Source: Paenibacillus camerounensis (GTDB lineage: Bacteria > Bacillota > Bacilli > Paenibacillales > Paenibacillaceae). From it: a stretch of 64,000 nucleotides of DNA. The position numbers and the translations under genes are program-made. Location: assembly GCF_000723885.1 (NCBI RefSeq), contig NZ_CCDG010000049.1:1-64000 (forward strand), given 5' to 3'. This document shows, piece after piece, positions 34,167-43,375 of the stretch (within the stretch, counting starts at the first letter, position 1; each line of letters begins with the position of its first letter). Below the pieces are notes generated by a model. That model was not told where the DNA came from. It worked only from the letters and a program-made list of their open reading frames with translations, and made no database searches.

Positions 34167-35312
34167 TTAAATGGTTCTGTCTATTCGTTTAAAATCAGTG
34201 ATTTCAAATTTATAAGTTTTTTGTAATTCTGCCACCTTATCCTCTTGCTTTTTTTCAAGCAGCATTAATTGATGTTTTAAATATGAATTGTTAATTTTGC
34301 GTCCATCTCGACTAGCTTGATTTGAAAGTTTTAATTGTTCAATTTCCGCTTTAAGTTTCTCTTGTTCAAGTATTTCTGTTTGTTGCTTCTTTTTTGTCAG
34401 TTCAATTGATTCTCTAATGTGTTCATCAACAAGTTTTTGACTTGAATTGTTCAGTAATTTAGTTACTAAAGGAACACCTATCAAGCTTACACCTATTGAA
34501 ACAAAGTCAGGATTTATCTTTTTATATTCAATTAGCTGTACAAAATTTTCGTCCGCTTTCTTTTTGTTCACTTGCCCTTCAACCAATAAACTACATGTTC
34601 CTGCTTTTCTATCTACGATATATATAAGCGGCCTACTTACTTTATTAAAGTAATACTCAAATTTATTAAAATAATCTTTCAACTTTTTATTTTTAACTTC
34701 AGTATGGTTAGACAGAGATTTCTTAACCTCTTCTATCGCAATATAATTTTTCTCATAATCTTTTAAGTTTGCTTTTGACTTTTCAAATATATCACTTAAA
34801 ATGCTATCTGCTTTATCTATATCACTTTCACGTTTTTTCTTGATTTCCATTAGTATTTCAGATTTAATTATTTCTTGATGTTTATCTATAGATTCAAAAT
34901 CAATCCCATTTAACAATTCACTTAAAATCCAATCAGTATTACGTTTTGAGTATCCAAACTGATTTATTCTATTTCTAATTTTTTCGACAATACTAAAAAT
35001 TTCAAATAACTGTACGTTTTCTGCTGAAGGGTATAAAAAAATGGGTTTCCCAATATAAACTAACTGCATCATTTCACTTGCTGAGTTCAACTCAATTCGT
35101 TCTAATTTATCGTTTATGTTTTCAGCCTTAAAAGATGAGTCCATTATGAAAACATCCTCAGGCCTAATTCCGTCTGAGAAGGCAGTTCTCAATTCATTTA
35201 ATAGTGAATTTTTATAAAAACTTGAATTTAACTTCATCAAAAAACGACTTATTTCCCAAACTGACATTCTATATTCCTGGTTTCGTTTTAGATGCAATTC
35301 TAACTTTTCCAT
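34167..35312 (-). CDS. AT-rich orphan protein with coiled-coil C terminus
   Basis: 381 aa, not recognised. The N half (~1-120) looks alpha/beta, with a hydrophobic strand IGKPIFLYPS. Residues ~130-215 are highly charged and helical. A second strand-rich part follows (RPLIYIVDRKAGTCSLLVEG, ~230-250), then an apolar segment DFVSIGVSLIGVPLVTKLL (~276-294) that may touch membrane. A Gln/Glu/Lys coiled coil (~310-365) ends it. Codon use is AT-rich, unlike the flanking mannanase gene, which suggests acquisition. The ribosome site is weak. A dyad TTGTTAT-catc-ATAACAA (35375-35392) lies upstream. Could be a defence or phage-derived gene; nothing proves it. Confidence 0.7.
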   Translation of the reverse strand: MEKLELHLKRNQEYRMSVWEISRFLMKLNSSFYKNSLLNELRTAFSDGIRPEDVFIMDSSFKAENINDKLERIELNSASEMMQLVYIGKPIFLYPSAENVQLFEIFSIVEKIRNRINQFGYSKRNTDWILSELLNGIDFESIDKHQEIIKSEILMEIKKKRESDIDKADSILSDIFEKSKANLKDYEKNYIAIEEVKKSLSNHTEVKNKKLKDYFNKFEYYFNKVSRPLIYIVDRKAGTCSLLVEGQVNKKKADENFVQLIEYKKINPDFVSIGVSLIGVPLVTKLLNNSSQKLVDEHIRESIELTKKKQQTEILEQEKLKAEIEQLKLSNQASRDGRKINNSYLKHQLMLLEKKQEDKVAELQKTYKFEITDFKRIDRTI

Positions 35313-35322
35313 ACTCAGCTGT

Positions 35323-35478
35323 TCACCGTTCCTTGTCTCTCTGAAATGGTTTCTTGCTATTTAAAAACATAAACTTGTTATCATCATAACAAATATCCCC
35401 AGTTGCGTATAGATCATAAGAACTACGCTTTGATGCCTCTCGAACTGTAATTTGCAACTTCTTAGTCGATACTTTCAA
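35323..35478 (-). pseudogene. Possible remnant of a gene upstream of the AT-rich orphan
   Basis: An open frame of 51 codons from a TTG (LQITVREASKRSSYDLYATG ... PFQRDKER) ends ten bases before the orphan gene start. It has no ribosome site and a plausible protein-like composition, so it may be the C-terminal end of a truncated neighbour. The frame could also be chance. Confidence 0.25.
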
Positions 35479-35496
35479 AAAATTAGTAGTATTTGA

Positions 35497-35548
35497 AATA
35501 GAAAAAGCAGATAGTAAGAAATAAATCTAACTATCTGCTTTTTCTATT
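35497..35548. terminator. Long bidirectional terminator
   Basis: A 19-base-pair perfect stem, AATAGAAAAAGCAGATAGT against its complement, with a 14-base loop and T-rich flanks on both strands. It isolates the AT-rich unit from the GNAT gene. Confidence 0.88.
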
Positions 35549-35685
35549 AGAATCATACGGTAACAGACAATCCACCATAAATGTAATGAGTGTTCGTTTT
35601 TAAGCAGACTGGTGGGGTAAGCCCTTTATCGCTGATGAAGGATGAAACAGTTAGAGATAAGCTCATCTAAGGAGGCGTTAAGAAA

Positions 35686-36168
35686 TTGTACATAGACAGA
35701 ATAAACACACTCATGGCGAGTGATATTCTAAGCTGGAAGTATGATAAACCCTATGACTTTTACAACAATGAATTTAGCCCGGAAGCGGTAAGCGAAATGC
35801 TTGAGGACTCTTATTTCGGAGTATTTGATACCGGGAAGCGATTAGTCGGATTCTTTTGCTTAGGTTTAGCAGCGCAGGTTCCCAATGATGAATACGTTTA
35901 TTCGAAACAATATATCGATATCGGAATAGGAATGAGACCTGAATATACCGGTCAGGGAAATGGAGTCTCATTCCTTGGATTTATTCTTAGCTATATTAGT
36001 AAAACGTACGGAAACACTCCCAAACGGCTAACCGTTGCAAAGTTTAATCTCAGGGCGATCCGTCTATATGAACAATTCAGCTTCCACCGTGAGAGCGAAT
36101 TTGTTAAAGGGACAATAGCATTCGTAACGATGATACAAGAAAATGATTCTTTTAGTGAACCTGGCTAA
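35686..36168 (+). CDS. GNAT family N-acetyltransferase
   Basis: 160 aa, starting with TTG behind AAGGAGG (10-base spacing). The GNAT acetyl-CoA motif A reads GIGMRPEYTGQGNGVSFLGF (~84-103; Q/GxGxG/A type), followed by LTVAKFNLRAIRLYEQFSF (~115-133), the usual beta4-alpha4 end of RimI-like enzymes. The substrate is unknown. It converges with the serine hydrolase gene, leaving only nine bases between the stops. Confidence 0.9.
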   Translation: MYIDRINTLMASDILSWKYDKPYDFYNNEFSPEAVSEMLEDSYFGVFDTGKRLVGFFCLGLAAQVPNDEYVYSKQYIDIGIGMRPEYTGQGNGVSFLGFILSYISKTYGNTPKRLTVAKFNLRAIRLYEQFSFHRESEFVKGTIAFVTMIQENDSFSEPG

Positions 36169-36177
36169 ACCTTTATT

Positions 36178-37695
36178 CTATCTACCTGTTATGCTTCTAA
36201 CACCAGCGTTCTTCAGCAGCCCGGCTATTGTTATACATTGGCATATTGCCGATAACACGCAGCTGACCGCAGCAAGCCCCATCCAGATAAAGACTGCAGA
36301 GGACATCCACACGCTGATCATGTAGTAATTGTATTGAATCAGATAAGGCCAGATCACAATTAGCAACAGGAGCAGCAGTCTGAGACTTAGAGAGAGCCCA
36401 GCTATTACTCTTTTTCGGCTTCTTGACCGTTCGTTTCGAATATCCCCCCTGCTCCCTCCGGCCAGTCTGATCCCCTTAAGGGTTACACTAATAACCGCCA
36501 GCAGGACTAAGAACGAAAACACCACGTCAATTAGATTATATGTATCATCGTATTTATAGGCTTTCATGGCATTGCCGTTTATATTTTCATATATGTTACT
36601 TGCAATCAGCGACGGAGCCGCCGAATTAAGGTTGGCGAGTACAAACACAGCTGTCTGCTGTTCCAGATTAATGATGACCTGTGAGGAATAGTTGGGATTG
36701 CTCCCGCTATGGCGGATTACCTGCTCATCCTGTTCATTGCTCCAGCCATACGAATAATATTGACCCTCCGCCTCCAACCCTGCTGTCTCAGGGCTTGCTT
36801 CATGTGATTGCCGGATTGCTTTTCTTAAATGATCCGGAATATTCCCGGTATCCAGTTGGGCATGAACCCAGCGCTCCAAATCCTTAACATTCGTTACCAG
36901 GTACCCGGCAGCTATATTACCATAGTATCTAGGGGCGTCGTACGCTATGCTTTTGCCAAAAAACACACGATAGCCCTTACTGAGCTGCTCCGGTTCCTCT
37001 TCCTGCCCTGTTGCAAAATAACTGTCTGTCATTCCTAGAGGCATTAGAATATTGTGTGCTACATAATCCTGATAGCTCATACCTGTAACCTGTTCGATAA
37101 TCAGCGCCAAAATATCATAATTAACCGTAGCATACTGATATCCGGCGCCAGGGTATGTATCTAATTCAATGTCAGAAATCTTATGTATGGTGTTCTCGAG
37201 CATCTCCGCCGTAGTGCCCTCAGGAATTAACCGGATGCTCCAGGCCGGAATTCCGCTGGTATGAGCCAGCAGTTGATTGATCGTTATACCCGTCTTTGCC
37301 CCCTTAAAAGCAGGCCCGAACCATGGCAGATAGTCTGTTACCGGATCTGAATACGACAGGCGTCCCTCCTGCTGCAGCAAAATAACAGCCAGCGCTGTAA
37401 AAGCTTTCGTAGTCGAGCCCAGCTCAAAAAGAGTATCTTCAGCGATCAGCTTTTGCTGTTCAGCATCTGCGTAGCCGTATAGCTTAAACTCTGTTTTTCC
37501 CTGATTGCTTATTAAGGCTGCTACACCCGGAGTAGCTGTTTTGAGCATGACGCTTTCTGCCATTTCATCTACCGTCCCATACTTTCCTGCCGTGAACAGG
37601 CTCCCTAGCCCCTGCCAGCAGAACACCGTAAATATCACGATTATGAGAACCAAACTACCTATGACCGTCCCTTTTCCCCGACAAAATCTCCTCAT
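36178..37695 (-). CDS. Membrane-bound serine hydrolase of beta-lactamase/PBP4* family
   Basis: 505 aa. An N-terminal anchor (~10-30) precedes an extracellular class C beta-lactamase-like domain (~35-370). The nucleophile motif SxxK is STTK (~92) and the third motif is HSGSN (~325). The second motif, normally YSN, aligns to YAT in YQYATVNYDILA (~188), so the usual Asn is replaced. Four C-terminal helices (~395-500) follow, as in many Bacillales paralogues. Role: probably D-amino-acid or cell-wall peptide hydrolysis, unproven. GGGGGAGAG precedes the start. Confidence 0.9.
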   Translation of the reverse strand: MRRFCRGKGTVIGSLVLIIVIFTVFCWQGLGSLFTAGKYGTVDEMAESVMLKTATPGVAALISNQGKTEFKLYGYADAEQQKLIAEDTLFELGSTTKAFTALAVILLQQEGRLSYSDPVTDYLPWFGPAFKGAKTGITINQLLAHTSGIPAWSIRLIPEGTTAEMLENTIHKISDIELDTYPGAGYQYATVNYDILALIIEQVTGMSYQDYVAHNILMPLGMTDSYFATGQEEEPEQLSKGYRVFFGKSIAYDAPRYYGNIAAGYLVTNVKDLERWVHAQLDTGNIPDHLRKAIRQSHEASPETAGLEAEGQYYSYGWSNEQDEQVIRHSGSNPNYSSQVIINLEQQTAVFVLANLNSAAPSLIASNIYENINGNAMKAYKYDDTYNLIDVVFSFLVLLAVISVTLKGIRLAGGSRGDIRNERSRSRKRVIAGLSLSLRLLLLLLIVIWPYLIQYNYYMISVWMSSAVFIWMGLAAVSCVLSAICQCITIAGLLKNAGVRSITGR

Positions 37696-37914
37696 TGCTT
37701 CTCTCTCCCCCAGATCATTCGATCCCTGCTAACTCCATATTCAGGTAATTCTTTATATAGAGTTTGACGTTCTATCTATGAACTTCACTGCGTCTTGCAA
37801 CCATCTTCACAGAACAAATCCACCCGAATTGAGGATCTGTATATAGAGATTACTTAAGAACCTAATTGCTGACTTCTAGCAGCTGCTTAACTTTAATTTG
37901 GTCTTACCCACTTA

Positions 37915-38116
37915 GCCTAATGTATACGAAAAACTGAATACAATAGGCCACTAAGAGGGCAAACTGGCCTAATGTATGCGAAAAAACGAATACAATGTGG
38001 GGGTTGCTATCAGGTCGTTTCTTCCCTGTCTCCTGATTCTTCACGTCCACCCCTCCTTTATTTTTCATCGGAGTTATCCACATTTTTTTGCATTGTATAA
38101 TTTCCTATACAATAAA
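37915..38116. repeat. Family III repeat: two direct hairpin units and one inverted partial unit
   Basis: Unit CCTAATGTAT, 11-12 bases, GAATACAAT occurs at 37915 and 37967 (52 apart); each can fold on itself with ten of twelve pairs. A reversed relative (GCATTGTATAATTTCC, TATACAAT) lies at 38089-38112. The layout recalls the four-block elements, but one reverse block is not visible. Confidence 0.55.
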
Positions 38117-38145
38117 AAAGCCCCCGCTAAAGATCAGCAGAAGCT
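38114..38145 (-). terminator. Terminator of the ugp-like operon
   Basis: On the minus strand AGCTTCTGCT-gatcttt-AGCGGGGGCT (with G-T pairs) followed by six T residues. Confidence 0.8.
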
Positions 38146-38183
38146 TTCCCCTCTTATTATTCATTTTGTAAACACCGCACAGC

Positions 38184-39494
38184 CTACCTGTTCAAAATCA
38201 CATTCACTTCCTCAGCCAGCTTATCCAGGCTCTCCTGAATGTTCAGGTTCTCCAGCCAGATCTCGTTAATCCGGCCGCCCATCAGATCCTCGATCTCATG
38301 GTATGCGCCGGTCATTGGACGCATTTTGCTGAACTCGAGCTGATCGGAAGCTACCTGGTAGCCGGGAAATGCCGCGATCGTTTCTTTCATCAGGTCCGTG
38401 TCCAGTGAAGACAGGCGGGTCGGCAGATAACCGGTGTTGGCAGAGGCGTAAGCAGCCTGCTCGGTATCCGACAGCCATTTCATGAATTCGAACGCAGCCG
38501 CTTTTTCCTGGTCACCTCCGGTATTAGCCAGATACGTATTGGAGCCGCCAACCGGCACGCCCCGTGTTCCGTCTTCGCCTGTCGGGATCATCGATACGCC
38601 CAGCTCAAGCCCGTTCTTTTGCGCCATACCCGCGAGCGTCTTGTATCCGCCGATACTCGAGAAGATCAGGGCCGTGCTTGGCTTGGCAATCGCGGCATAG
38701 AAGGCATCCGAATCGGTAACGCCGAGCACCTTGACCAGTCCTTTGGACTCCAGATCTTCAATGAAGGTAATCAGCTTGACCGCACCTTCGCTGTTGATAT
38801 TCGATTCCGTTTCTTCCTTATTAACAACCGTAGTCCCGGAGTAGGAATGCAGCAGCGCCTCCATTACCCAGAAATCGTAGTTGAACAGGTACATCGGCGG
38901 TTCGCCGGTAGCGTCATGTGCTGCCTGCAGATATGCTTCAAGCTCGGCAAAGGTAGCAGGGCCGTTCGCATCAAGTCCCGCTTTTGCCGCCAGCGTCTTA
39001 TTCACATACATCACCGGCACACTTCTCATATGAGGGAAGGCATACAGGTCCTCACCGACGTACAAATTGCCCAGATCCCCGATCTGAAAGTCAGACCGGT
39101 CAAAGTCCGTAGCCTTAATATAAGGCTCCAAATTCACAATAATATCATTGTCGGCAAAACCCTTGGTCATCGCCACTTCATCCACGAATACATTCGGCAG
39201 CGTACCGGCAATAGCCGCGGCATTCACCTTCTGCTGCATTTCCCAGTAGTCGCCCTGATACTCAGCATTAACGTGGATGTTCAGCTCAGCACCCTTGGTT
39301 TCATTGAACTGGTCCACCAGCGTCTGATTCACCTCTTCAACAGCGGAGGTCCAGAACTGTAGCTCGATGGTTTGATCCCCCTTCTCATAGGGTGCAGCCG
39401 ATACCTCAGCATCTGTCTGCGTACAACCAGCTAACCCCATTGTTACAGGAACTGTCATCATCAGCGGCAGAACTTTCTTTTTCCACATACTCAT
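38184..39494 (-). CDS. Glycerophosphodiester/G3P-type solute-binding lipoprotein (UgpB-like)
   Basis: 436-aa binding lipoprotein; the signal peptide ends in MGLAGC (~23). Pattern is that of the family 1 carbohydrate-binding proteins (LQFWTSAVEEVNQTLVDQFNE near the start; VPVGGSNTYLANTGGDQEKAAAFEFM, ~315). Sequence alone does not separate glycerol-phosphate from sugar binding. The assignment rests on two glycerophosphodiesterase genes in the same operon. Last gene of the operon, with a terminator after it. Confidence 0.85.
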   Translation of the reverse strand: MSMWKKKVLPLMMTVPVTMGLAGCTQTDAEVSAAPYEKGDQTIELQFWTSAVEEVNQTLVDQFNETKGAELNIHVNAEYQGDYWEMQQKVNAAAIAGTLPNVFVDEVAMTKGFADNDIIVNLEPYIKATDFDRSDFQIGDLGNLYVGEDLYAFPHMRSVPVMYVNKTLAAKAGLDANGPATFAELEAYLQAAHDATGEPPMYLFNYDFWVMEALLHSYSGTTVVNKEETESNINSEGAVKLITFIEDLESKGLVKVLGVTDSDAFYAAIAKPSTALIFSSIGGYKTLAGMAQKNGLELGVSMIPTGEDGTRGVPVGGSNTYLANTGGDQEKAAAFEFMKWLSDTEQAAYASANTGYLPTRLSSLDTDLMKETIAAFPGYQVASDQLEFSKMRPMTGAYHEIEDLMGGRINEIWLENLNIQESLDKLAEEVNVILNR

Positions 39495-39577
39495 TGTCCA
39501 CTTCTCCTCCTGGAAACTTCTCTAATGTGTGTACTGCTGAAGCTATGGATCAGCACGGGAGCCCGCGGACGCTGCCG

Positions 39578-40405
39578 CTACTTCACTCCCATGTAAGTAA
39601 ACGCCTTGATAATCTGCTTGCGCGCCACCACAAAGACGATCAGAATCGGCACAATCAGCATCATATTACCGGCCATCACAATCTGCGGGCTTAAGCCCTC
39701 AATATCCTGCAGCCTCTGAATACCGAGCGGCAACGTCCGGACAGCATCTGTCGTCGTCCACACCAGCGGAAAAAAGTAACTGTTCCACGTCCCGATAAAC
39801 GTCAGCAGCGCAAGCGTTGACAGGGTCGGGATCGCGGCGGGCATCATAATCGTGTAGATGATTTTGAATTCTCCGGCATTATCGAGCCGTGCGGCTTCGA
39901 GCTGGGAGTCAGGAACCTGCATGAACGTCTGCCGCAGCATGAAGATAGCCGTACCGCTGGCGATAAAAGGAACAATCAGCGACACATAAGTATTCAGCAG
40001 CCCGGACTTCGCGAACATCACGAAGATCGGCAGAAAGATCAGCTGTCCGGGGATCATCATTGTTGCCAGCACAGTGCCGAACAGCCCATTTTTGCCCTTA
40101 AAATCATATCTCGCAAACGCATAAGCCGCCGGAACAACCACCAGCACCTGACCGATCAGCGTTCCCAGCGTAATAATCAGGGAGTTCCGCGTATAATGCA
40201 GGAAATCAATCCTGGTAAAAGCATCTTTAAAATTCTGCCACTGCAGCGACTCGACCCAGAATTTCGGCGGCATCGCCAGGACTTCGCCCAGTGTTTTGAA
40301 GGCGGTCAGGATCATCCAGTAGAACGGCGTCAGGAAGATGACGATCAGCAGCACCGAGATGAGAATTCGCAGGATCAGCCCGGGCGCTCTTATCAATGTT
40401 TTCAC
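39578..40405 (-). CDS. ABC transporter permease (UgpE-like)
   Basis: 275 aa, six helices, EAA loop LEAARLDNAGEFKIIYTIMM (~173-192). Its 12-base distance from the upstream permease and 83 from the binding protein place it in the same operon. Family membership is clear; substrate follows from context. Confidence 0.9.
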   Translation of the reverse strand: MKTLIRAPGLILRILISVLLIVIFLTPFYWMILTAFKTLGEVLAMPPKFWVESLQWQNFKDAFTRIDFLHYTRNSLIITLGTLIGQVLVVVPAAYAFARYDFKGKNGLFGTVLATMMIPGQLIFLPIFVMFAKSGLLNTYVSLIVPFIASGTAIFMLRQTFMQVPDSQLEAARLDNAGEFKIIYTIMMPAAIPTLSTLALLTFIGTWNSYFFPLVWTTTDAVRTLPLGIQRLQDIEGLSPQIVMAGNMMLIVPILIVFVVARKQIIKAFTYMGVK

Positions 40406-40417
40406 AAGTCTGCTCCT

Positions 40418-41296
40418 TTACCGGTAATGGACCCGTCTGTTAAGGGCCTTGAAGTAGAAAATCGTAATCAGCCCCACTATCGCCATCAGCACCACCGCCA
40501 TCGCCGCCGCATAACCGACCCGGTAGTACTCAAAGCTCTGCTTGTAGATACTGAAGATCAGCGTGTTCGTGGCATTCGCCGGTCCGCCCTGGGTCATGAT
40601 GTTGATCGTCTCAAATACCTGGAAGGAGCCGATGATGTTCATCAGGATCAGAAAGAACAGGGTCGGGGAGATCATTTTGAGCGTAATCTGGAAAAAGACC
40701 GACTGCTTCGATGCATTATCCAGCGCCGCAGCCTCATACAGATGAGCGGGAATCGAGCCGAGTGCCGAGGTGATAATCAGCGCATTGAAGCCGACCGACT
40801 TCCAGACCGACACGAGCACCAGTGAAAATAACGCCACCTGCTTATCCGTCAGCCAGCCCACCGGCCCGGCCCCGATCAGGGAGAGCAGATAGTTGAACAG
40901 CCCGGTATCGGTATTCATCAGCCACATCCAGATCAGCGAGACCGAGATCAGGGAGATAATGTTCGGCGTGAAGCTCAGTGTCTGAATGAAGCGGTTGATG
41001 AAGGTGTTTTTCTGCAAAAAGAGGGCTAACAGCATCGCCAGCACCATCACCAGCGTCACATCCATCACCATGTAGAGCAGCGTATTACTCAGGGTACTGA
41101 GAAAATCACGGCCCTTGAACAGCTCGATGTAATTATTCAGTCCGGCGAACTTCATCGGCCCGCGCATATTCCAGGTGAAGAAGCTCAGGTATACGTTGTA
41201 GAGAATCGGATAGATGTAAAAAATCGTCAGAATCATCACCGCCGGCGCAACCAGCAGATAAGGCAGCAGCTTCATGCTCTTACTACGGTTCTTCAT
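40418..41296 (-). CDS. ABC transporter permease (UgpA-like)
   Basis: 292 aa, six helices, EAA loop YEAAALDNASKQSVFFQITL (~190-209). The start overlaps the ATPase stop by four bases, so translation is coupled. Partner of the UgpE-like subunit. Confidence 0.9.
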   Translation of the reverse strand: MKNRSKSMKLLPYLLVAPAVMILTIFYIYPILYNVYLSFFTWNMRGPMKFAGLNNYIELFKGRDFLSTLSNTLLYMVMDVTLVMVLAMLLALFLQKNTFINRFIQTLSFTPNIISLISVSLIWMWLMNTDTGLFNYLLSLIGAGPVGWLTDKQVALFSLVLVSVWKSVGFNALIITSALGSIPAHLYEAAALDNASKQSVFFQITLKMISPTLFFLILMNIIGSFQVFETINIMTQGGPANATNTLIFSIYKQSFEYYRVGYAAAMAVVLMAIVGLITIFYFKALNRRVHYR

Positions 41297-42381
41297 GCTG
41301 TGTCCCCGATGGACGATACAGTCACGCCTGCTCTGCTGCCGTCTGCCGGAGTCCGCTGCTCCTGTGCGTCGAAAAAGAATAAATGCTCCTTGTTCACATA
41401 CAGCTTAACCGGCTCCAGGCTGCGCTCGGGACTGTCGAAGCATTTGACGGCTACGCTCTGCCCGCTTGCCAGCACCGCTTTGTAAATTACCTCTGAGCCA
41501 AGCAGCTCGCGGCTGCCTAGAACAGCATCCAGCTCAAGCAGCTGCTCACGCGCAAGCCCCGGCTCGGGTATAAATTTTGCTTTTTCCGGCCGGAACCCGA
41601 AGAATTTCGCCCCGTGCGGGGCTTCGCTGAGGATGCCGCCTGACCGGACAAGCTCCAGAATGTTCATCGGCGGCGTGCCGATAAAATGGCTGGTGAACAT
41701 ATTGCGCGGCTCATTGTAGATCCCGTGCGGCGTATCCTCCTGCATAATCCGCCCGCCGTCCATCAGCACAATCTGTGTGCCCATGCTCATCGCTTCCACC
41801 TGATCATGTGTAACATAGATGAAGGTCGCGCCCAGCTTCTTATGCAGCTCAATCAGCTCGATGCGCATCTGCTGGCGGAGCTTGGCATCGAGGTTCGACA
41901 ACGGCTCATCCATGAGGAAGACCGCCGGCTTCTTGACCATCGCTCGGGCCAGCGCGACCCGCTGCCGTTCGCCGCCGGAGAGAAACTCCGGCTTTTTGTG
42001 CAGATGCTTGGTTAAGCCCACCGTCTCCGCAATTTCAGTGATCAGGCGCTTCCGCTCCGCTTTGGGTACCTTGTTATTTTTCAAGCCGTATTCGATGTTC
42101 TTCTCCACCGTCATTGTGGGGTACAGCGCATAATTCTGAAAGACCATCGCCAGATTGCGCTTGCCCGGCTCCACCTGATTCATGCTCTTGCCGCCGATGG
42201 AGATTAGGCCTCCGGTCTGCTCCTCCAGCCCGGCAATCATCCGCAGCGTCGTCGATTTTCCGCAGCCGGACGGCCCGACCAGCACAGTGAAGCTTCCGCT
42301 CTCAATCGTCAGATTCAGTCCTTCTATGATGCTTTTATCGCCGTAGGCTTTGCTTACGTTCTCCAGTACAATGCTGCTCAT
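41293..42381 (-). CDS. ABC transporter ATP-binding protein (UgpC/MsmX-like)
   Basis: 362 aa. ATPase domain ~1-235 with GPSGCGKST (Walker A), LSGGERQRVALARA (signature) and VFLMDEPLSNLDAKLR (Walker B and D loop). The C-terminal OB-type regulatory domain (~236-362) is shared with UgpC, MalK and MsmX. AGGAGG before ATG 42381 selects this start over the 10-residue longer frame. ATPases of this type can serve several importers, so it could in principle also energise the pectin transporter, which lacks one. Confidence 0.92.
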   Translation of the reverse strand: MSSIVLENVSKAYGDKSIIEGLNLTIESGSFTVLVGPSGCGKSTTLRMIAGLEEQTGGLISIGGKSMNQVEPGKRNLAMVFQNYALYPTMTVEKNIEYGLKNNKVPKAERKRLITEIAETVGLTKHLHKKPEFLSGGERQRVALARAMVKKPAVFLMDEPLSNLDAKLRQQMRIELIELHKKLGATFIYVTHDQVEAMSMGTQIVLMDGGRIMQEDTPHGIYNEPRNMFTSHFIGTPPMNILELVRSGGILSEAPHGAKFFGFRPEKAKFIPEPGLAREQLLELDAVLGSRELLGSEVIYKAVLASGQSVAVKCFDSPERSLEPVKLYVNKEHLFFFDAQEQRTPADGSRAGVTVSSIGDTA

Positions 42382-42627
42382 GGTTTCCTCCTTTGGCGGG
42401 GTTAGTAACATTTGGGCTTCGCCGTGACTCCAGAGAATGTTTGGACTTCCGGCCGCTGCCCTTCTGCAGATTTCTTGATTTATACCGTTCTTAACGGTGG
42501 AAATCCACAGACTGCTTATGCTTCCGGAGCTAGCTTTTCTACGAAAAGCTTTTAGGCGGATGCTAACGCTCCTACAGTTCCAAAATTCTCCTCCGCCACT
42601 TCCCCTTATTGTTAAATTCAGTCCAAA
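42382..42627. repeat. Hairpin-rich intergenic segment between GDPD and ATPase genes
   Basis: Three compact hairpins occur: ACCGTT-ctt-AACGGT (42484-42498), GTGG-aaat-CCAC (42497-42508, sharing two bases with it) and AGCTTTTC-tac-GAAAAGCT (42532-42550). Composition differs from the coding flanks. It resembles dispersed intergenic repeats I associate with Paenibacillus genomes; confirmation needs a genome search. Confidence 0.45.
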
Positions 42628-43371
42628 CTATACCGTCACCTTATTCAGCGCCCCCACGCCGACATCCGGCCGGTTGGTCATAATCCGTGTCACTCCGAGC
42701 TGCTGCAGCCGCAGGATCTCCGCTTCATCATCCACGGTCCACGGATTCACCTCGTACCCGCTCTTCTTGGCTATTTCCATGAACGCCGCGTCCACGCCAA
42801 GGTAATACGGATGCAGCACATCTGCCCGGCAGCTGGCCGCATATTCATCCAGCCGATAGTAGCTTTCCATAAAAGCAATCGCCGTCTGCAGCTCCGGATA
42901 CCCGCGCTTCAGCCGGGCCATCGCGTTATGGTTAATGGAAGAGATTAATGTCTGTTCCTGATAGCCGCTGGCTTTTACCAGCTCTGCCGTGCGGACATTC
43001 ACCTCACCGTAAGGATTGGCATAGTCCTTAGTCTCAATGTTGATGAACAGCCCATTCTCCTTGGCGAACTGCATGACTTCCTTAAGCTCAGGAATCCGGC
43101 TGCCCTCGGTGCTATACTCTCCCTGGAAGGTGTAGGAGAAGTCGTATTCCCGCAGCTCCGCCAGCGTCAGTTCGCTGACCCGGCCTTTGCCGTTTGAAGT
43201 ACGGTCAATCGTATGGTCATGGATAACGGCCAGCTTGCCGTCCCGGGTCAGCTGGACATCCAGCTTGATGCCTTGTGCCCCCATCCTGCGGGCCAGCTCA
43301 AACGAAGCCATCGTGTTCTCCGGCGCATAGGCGCTTGCCCCTCTGTGGGCTAATATGGTTGTCTTGTTCAT
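42628..43371 (-). CDS. Glycerophosphodiester phosphodiesterase with altered metal-site motif
   Basis: 247-aa GDPD-family TIM-barrel protein; intact relatives split glycerophosphodiesters to glycerol-3-phosphate and an alcohol. HRGASAYAPENT (~8-19), VIHDHTIDRT (~48) and INIETK (~110) are present. The usual E-x-D metal motif after the first segment reads IKLDV (~37): the Glu that binds the metal is Lys, from an AAG codon. The activity is therefore in doubt. The paralogue encoded five bases upstream keeps EID. No signal peptide: cytosolic. Confidence 0.88.
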   Translation of the reverse strand: MNKTTILAHRGASAYAPENTMASFELARRMGAQGIKLDVQLTRDGKLAVIHDHTIDRTSNGKGRVSELTLAELREYDFSYTFQGEYSTEGSRIPELKEVMQFAKENGLFINIETKDYANPYGEVNVRTAELVKASGYQEQTLISSINHNAMARLKRGYPELQTAIAFMESYYRLDEYAASCRADVLHPYYLGVDAAFMEIAKKSGYEVNPWTVDDEAEILRLQQLGVTRIMTNRPDVGVGALNKVTV

Positions 43372-43375
43372 CCTG

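Larger units (their letters stand above)
37696..38183. other. Gap with family III repeat-like hairpins
   Basis: 488 bases without a gene. It has two related hairpin units at 37915-37949 and 37967-38001, an inverted related unit at about 38089-38116 and the terminator 38114-38145. Confidence 0.6.
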
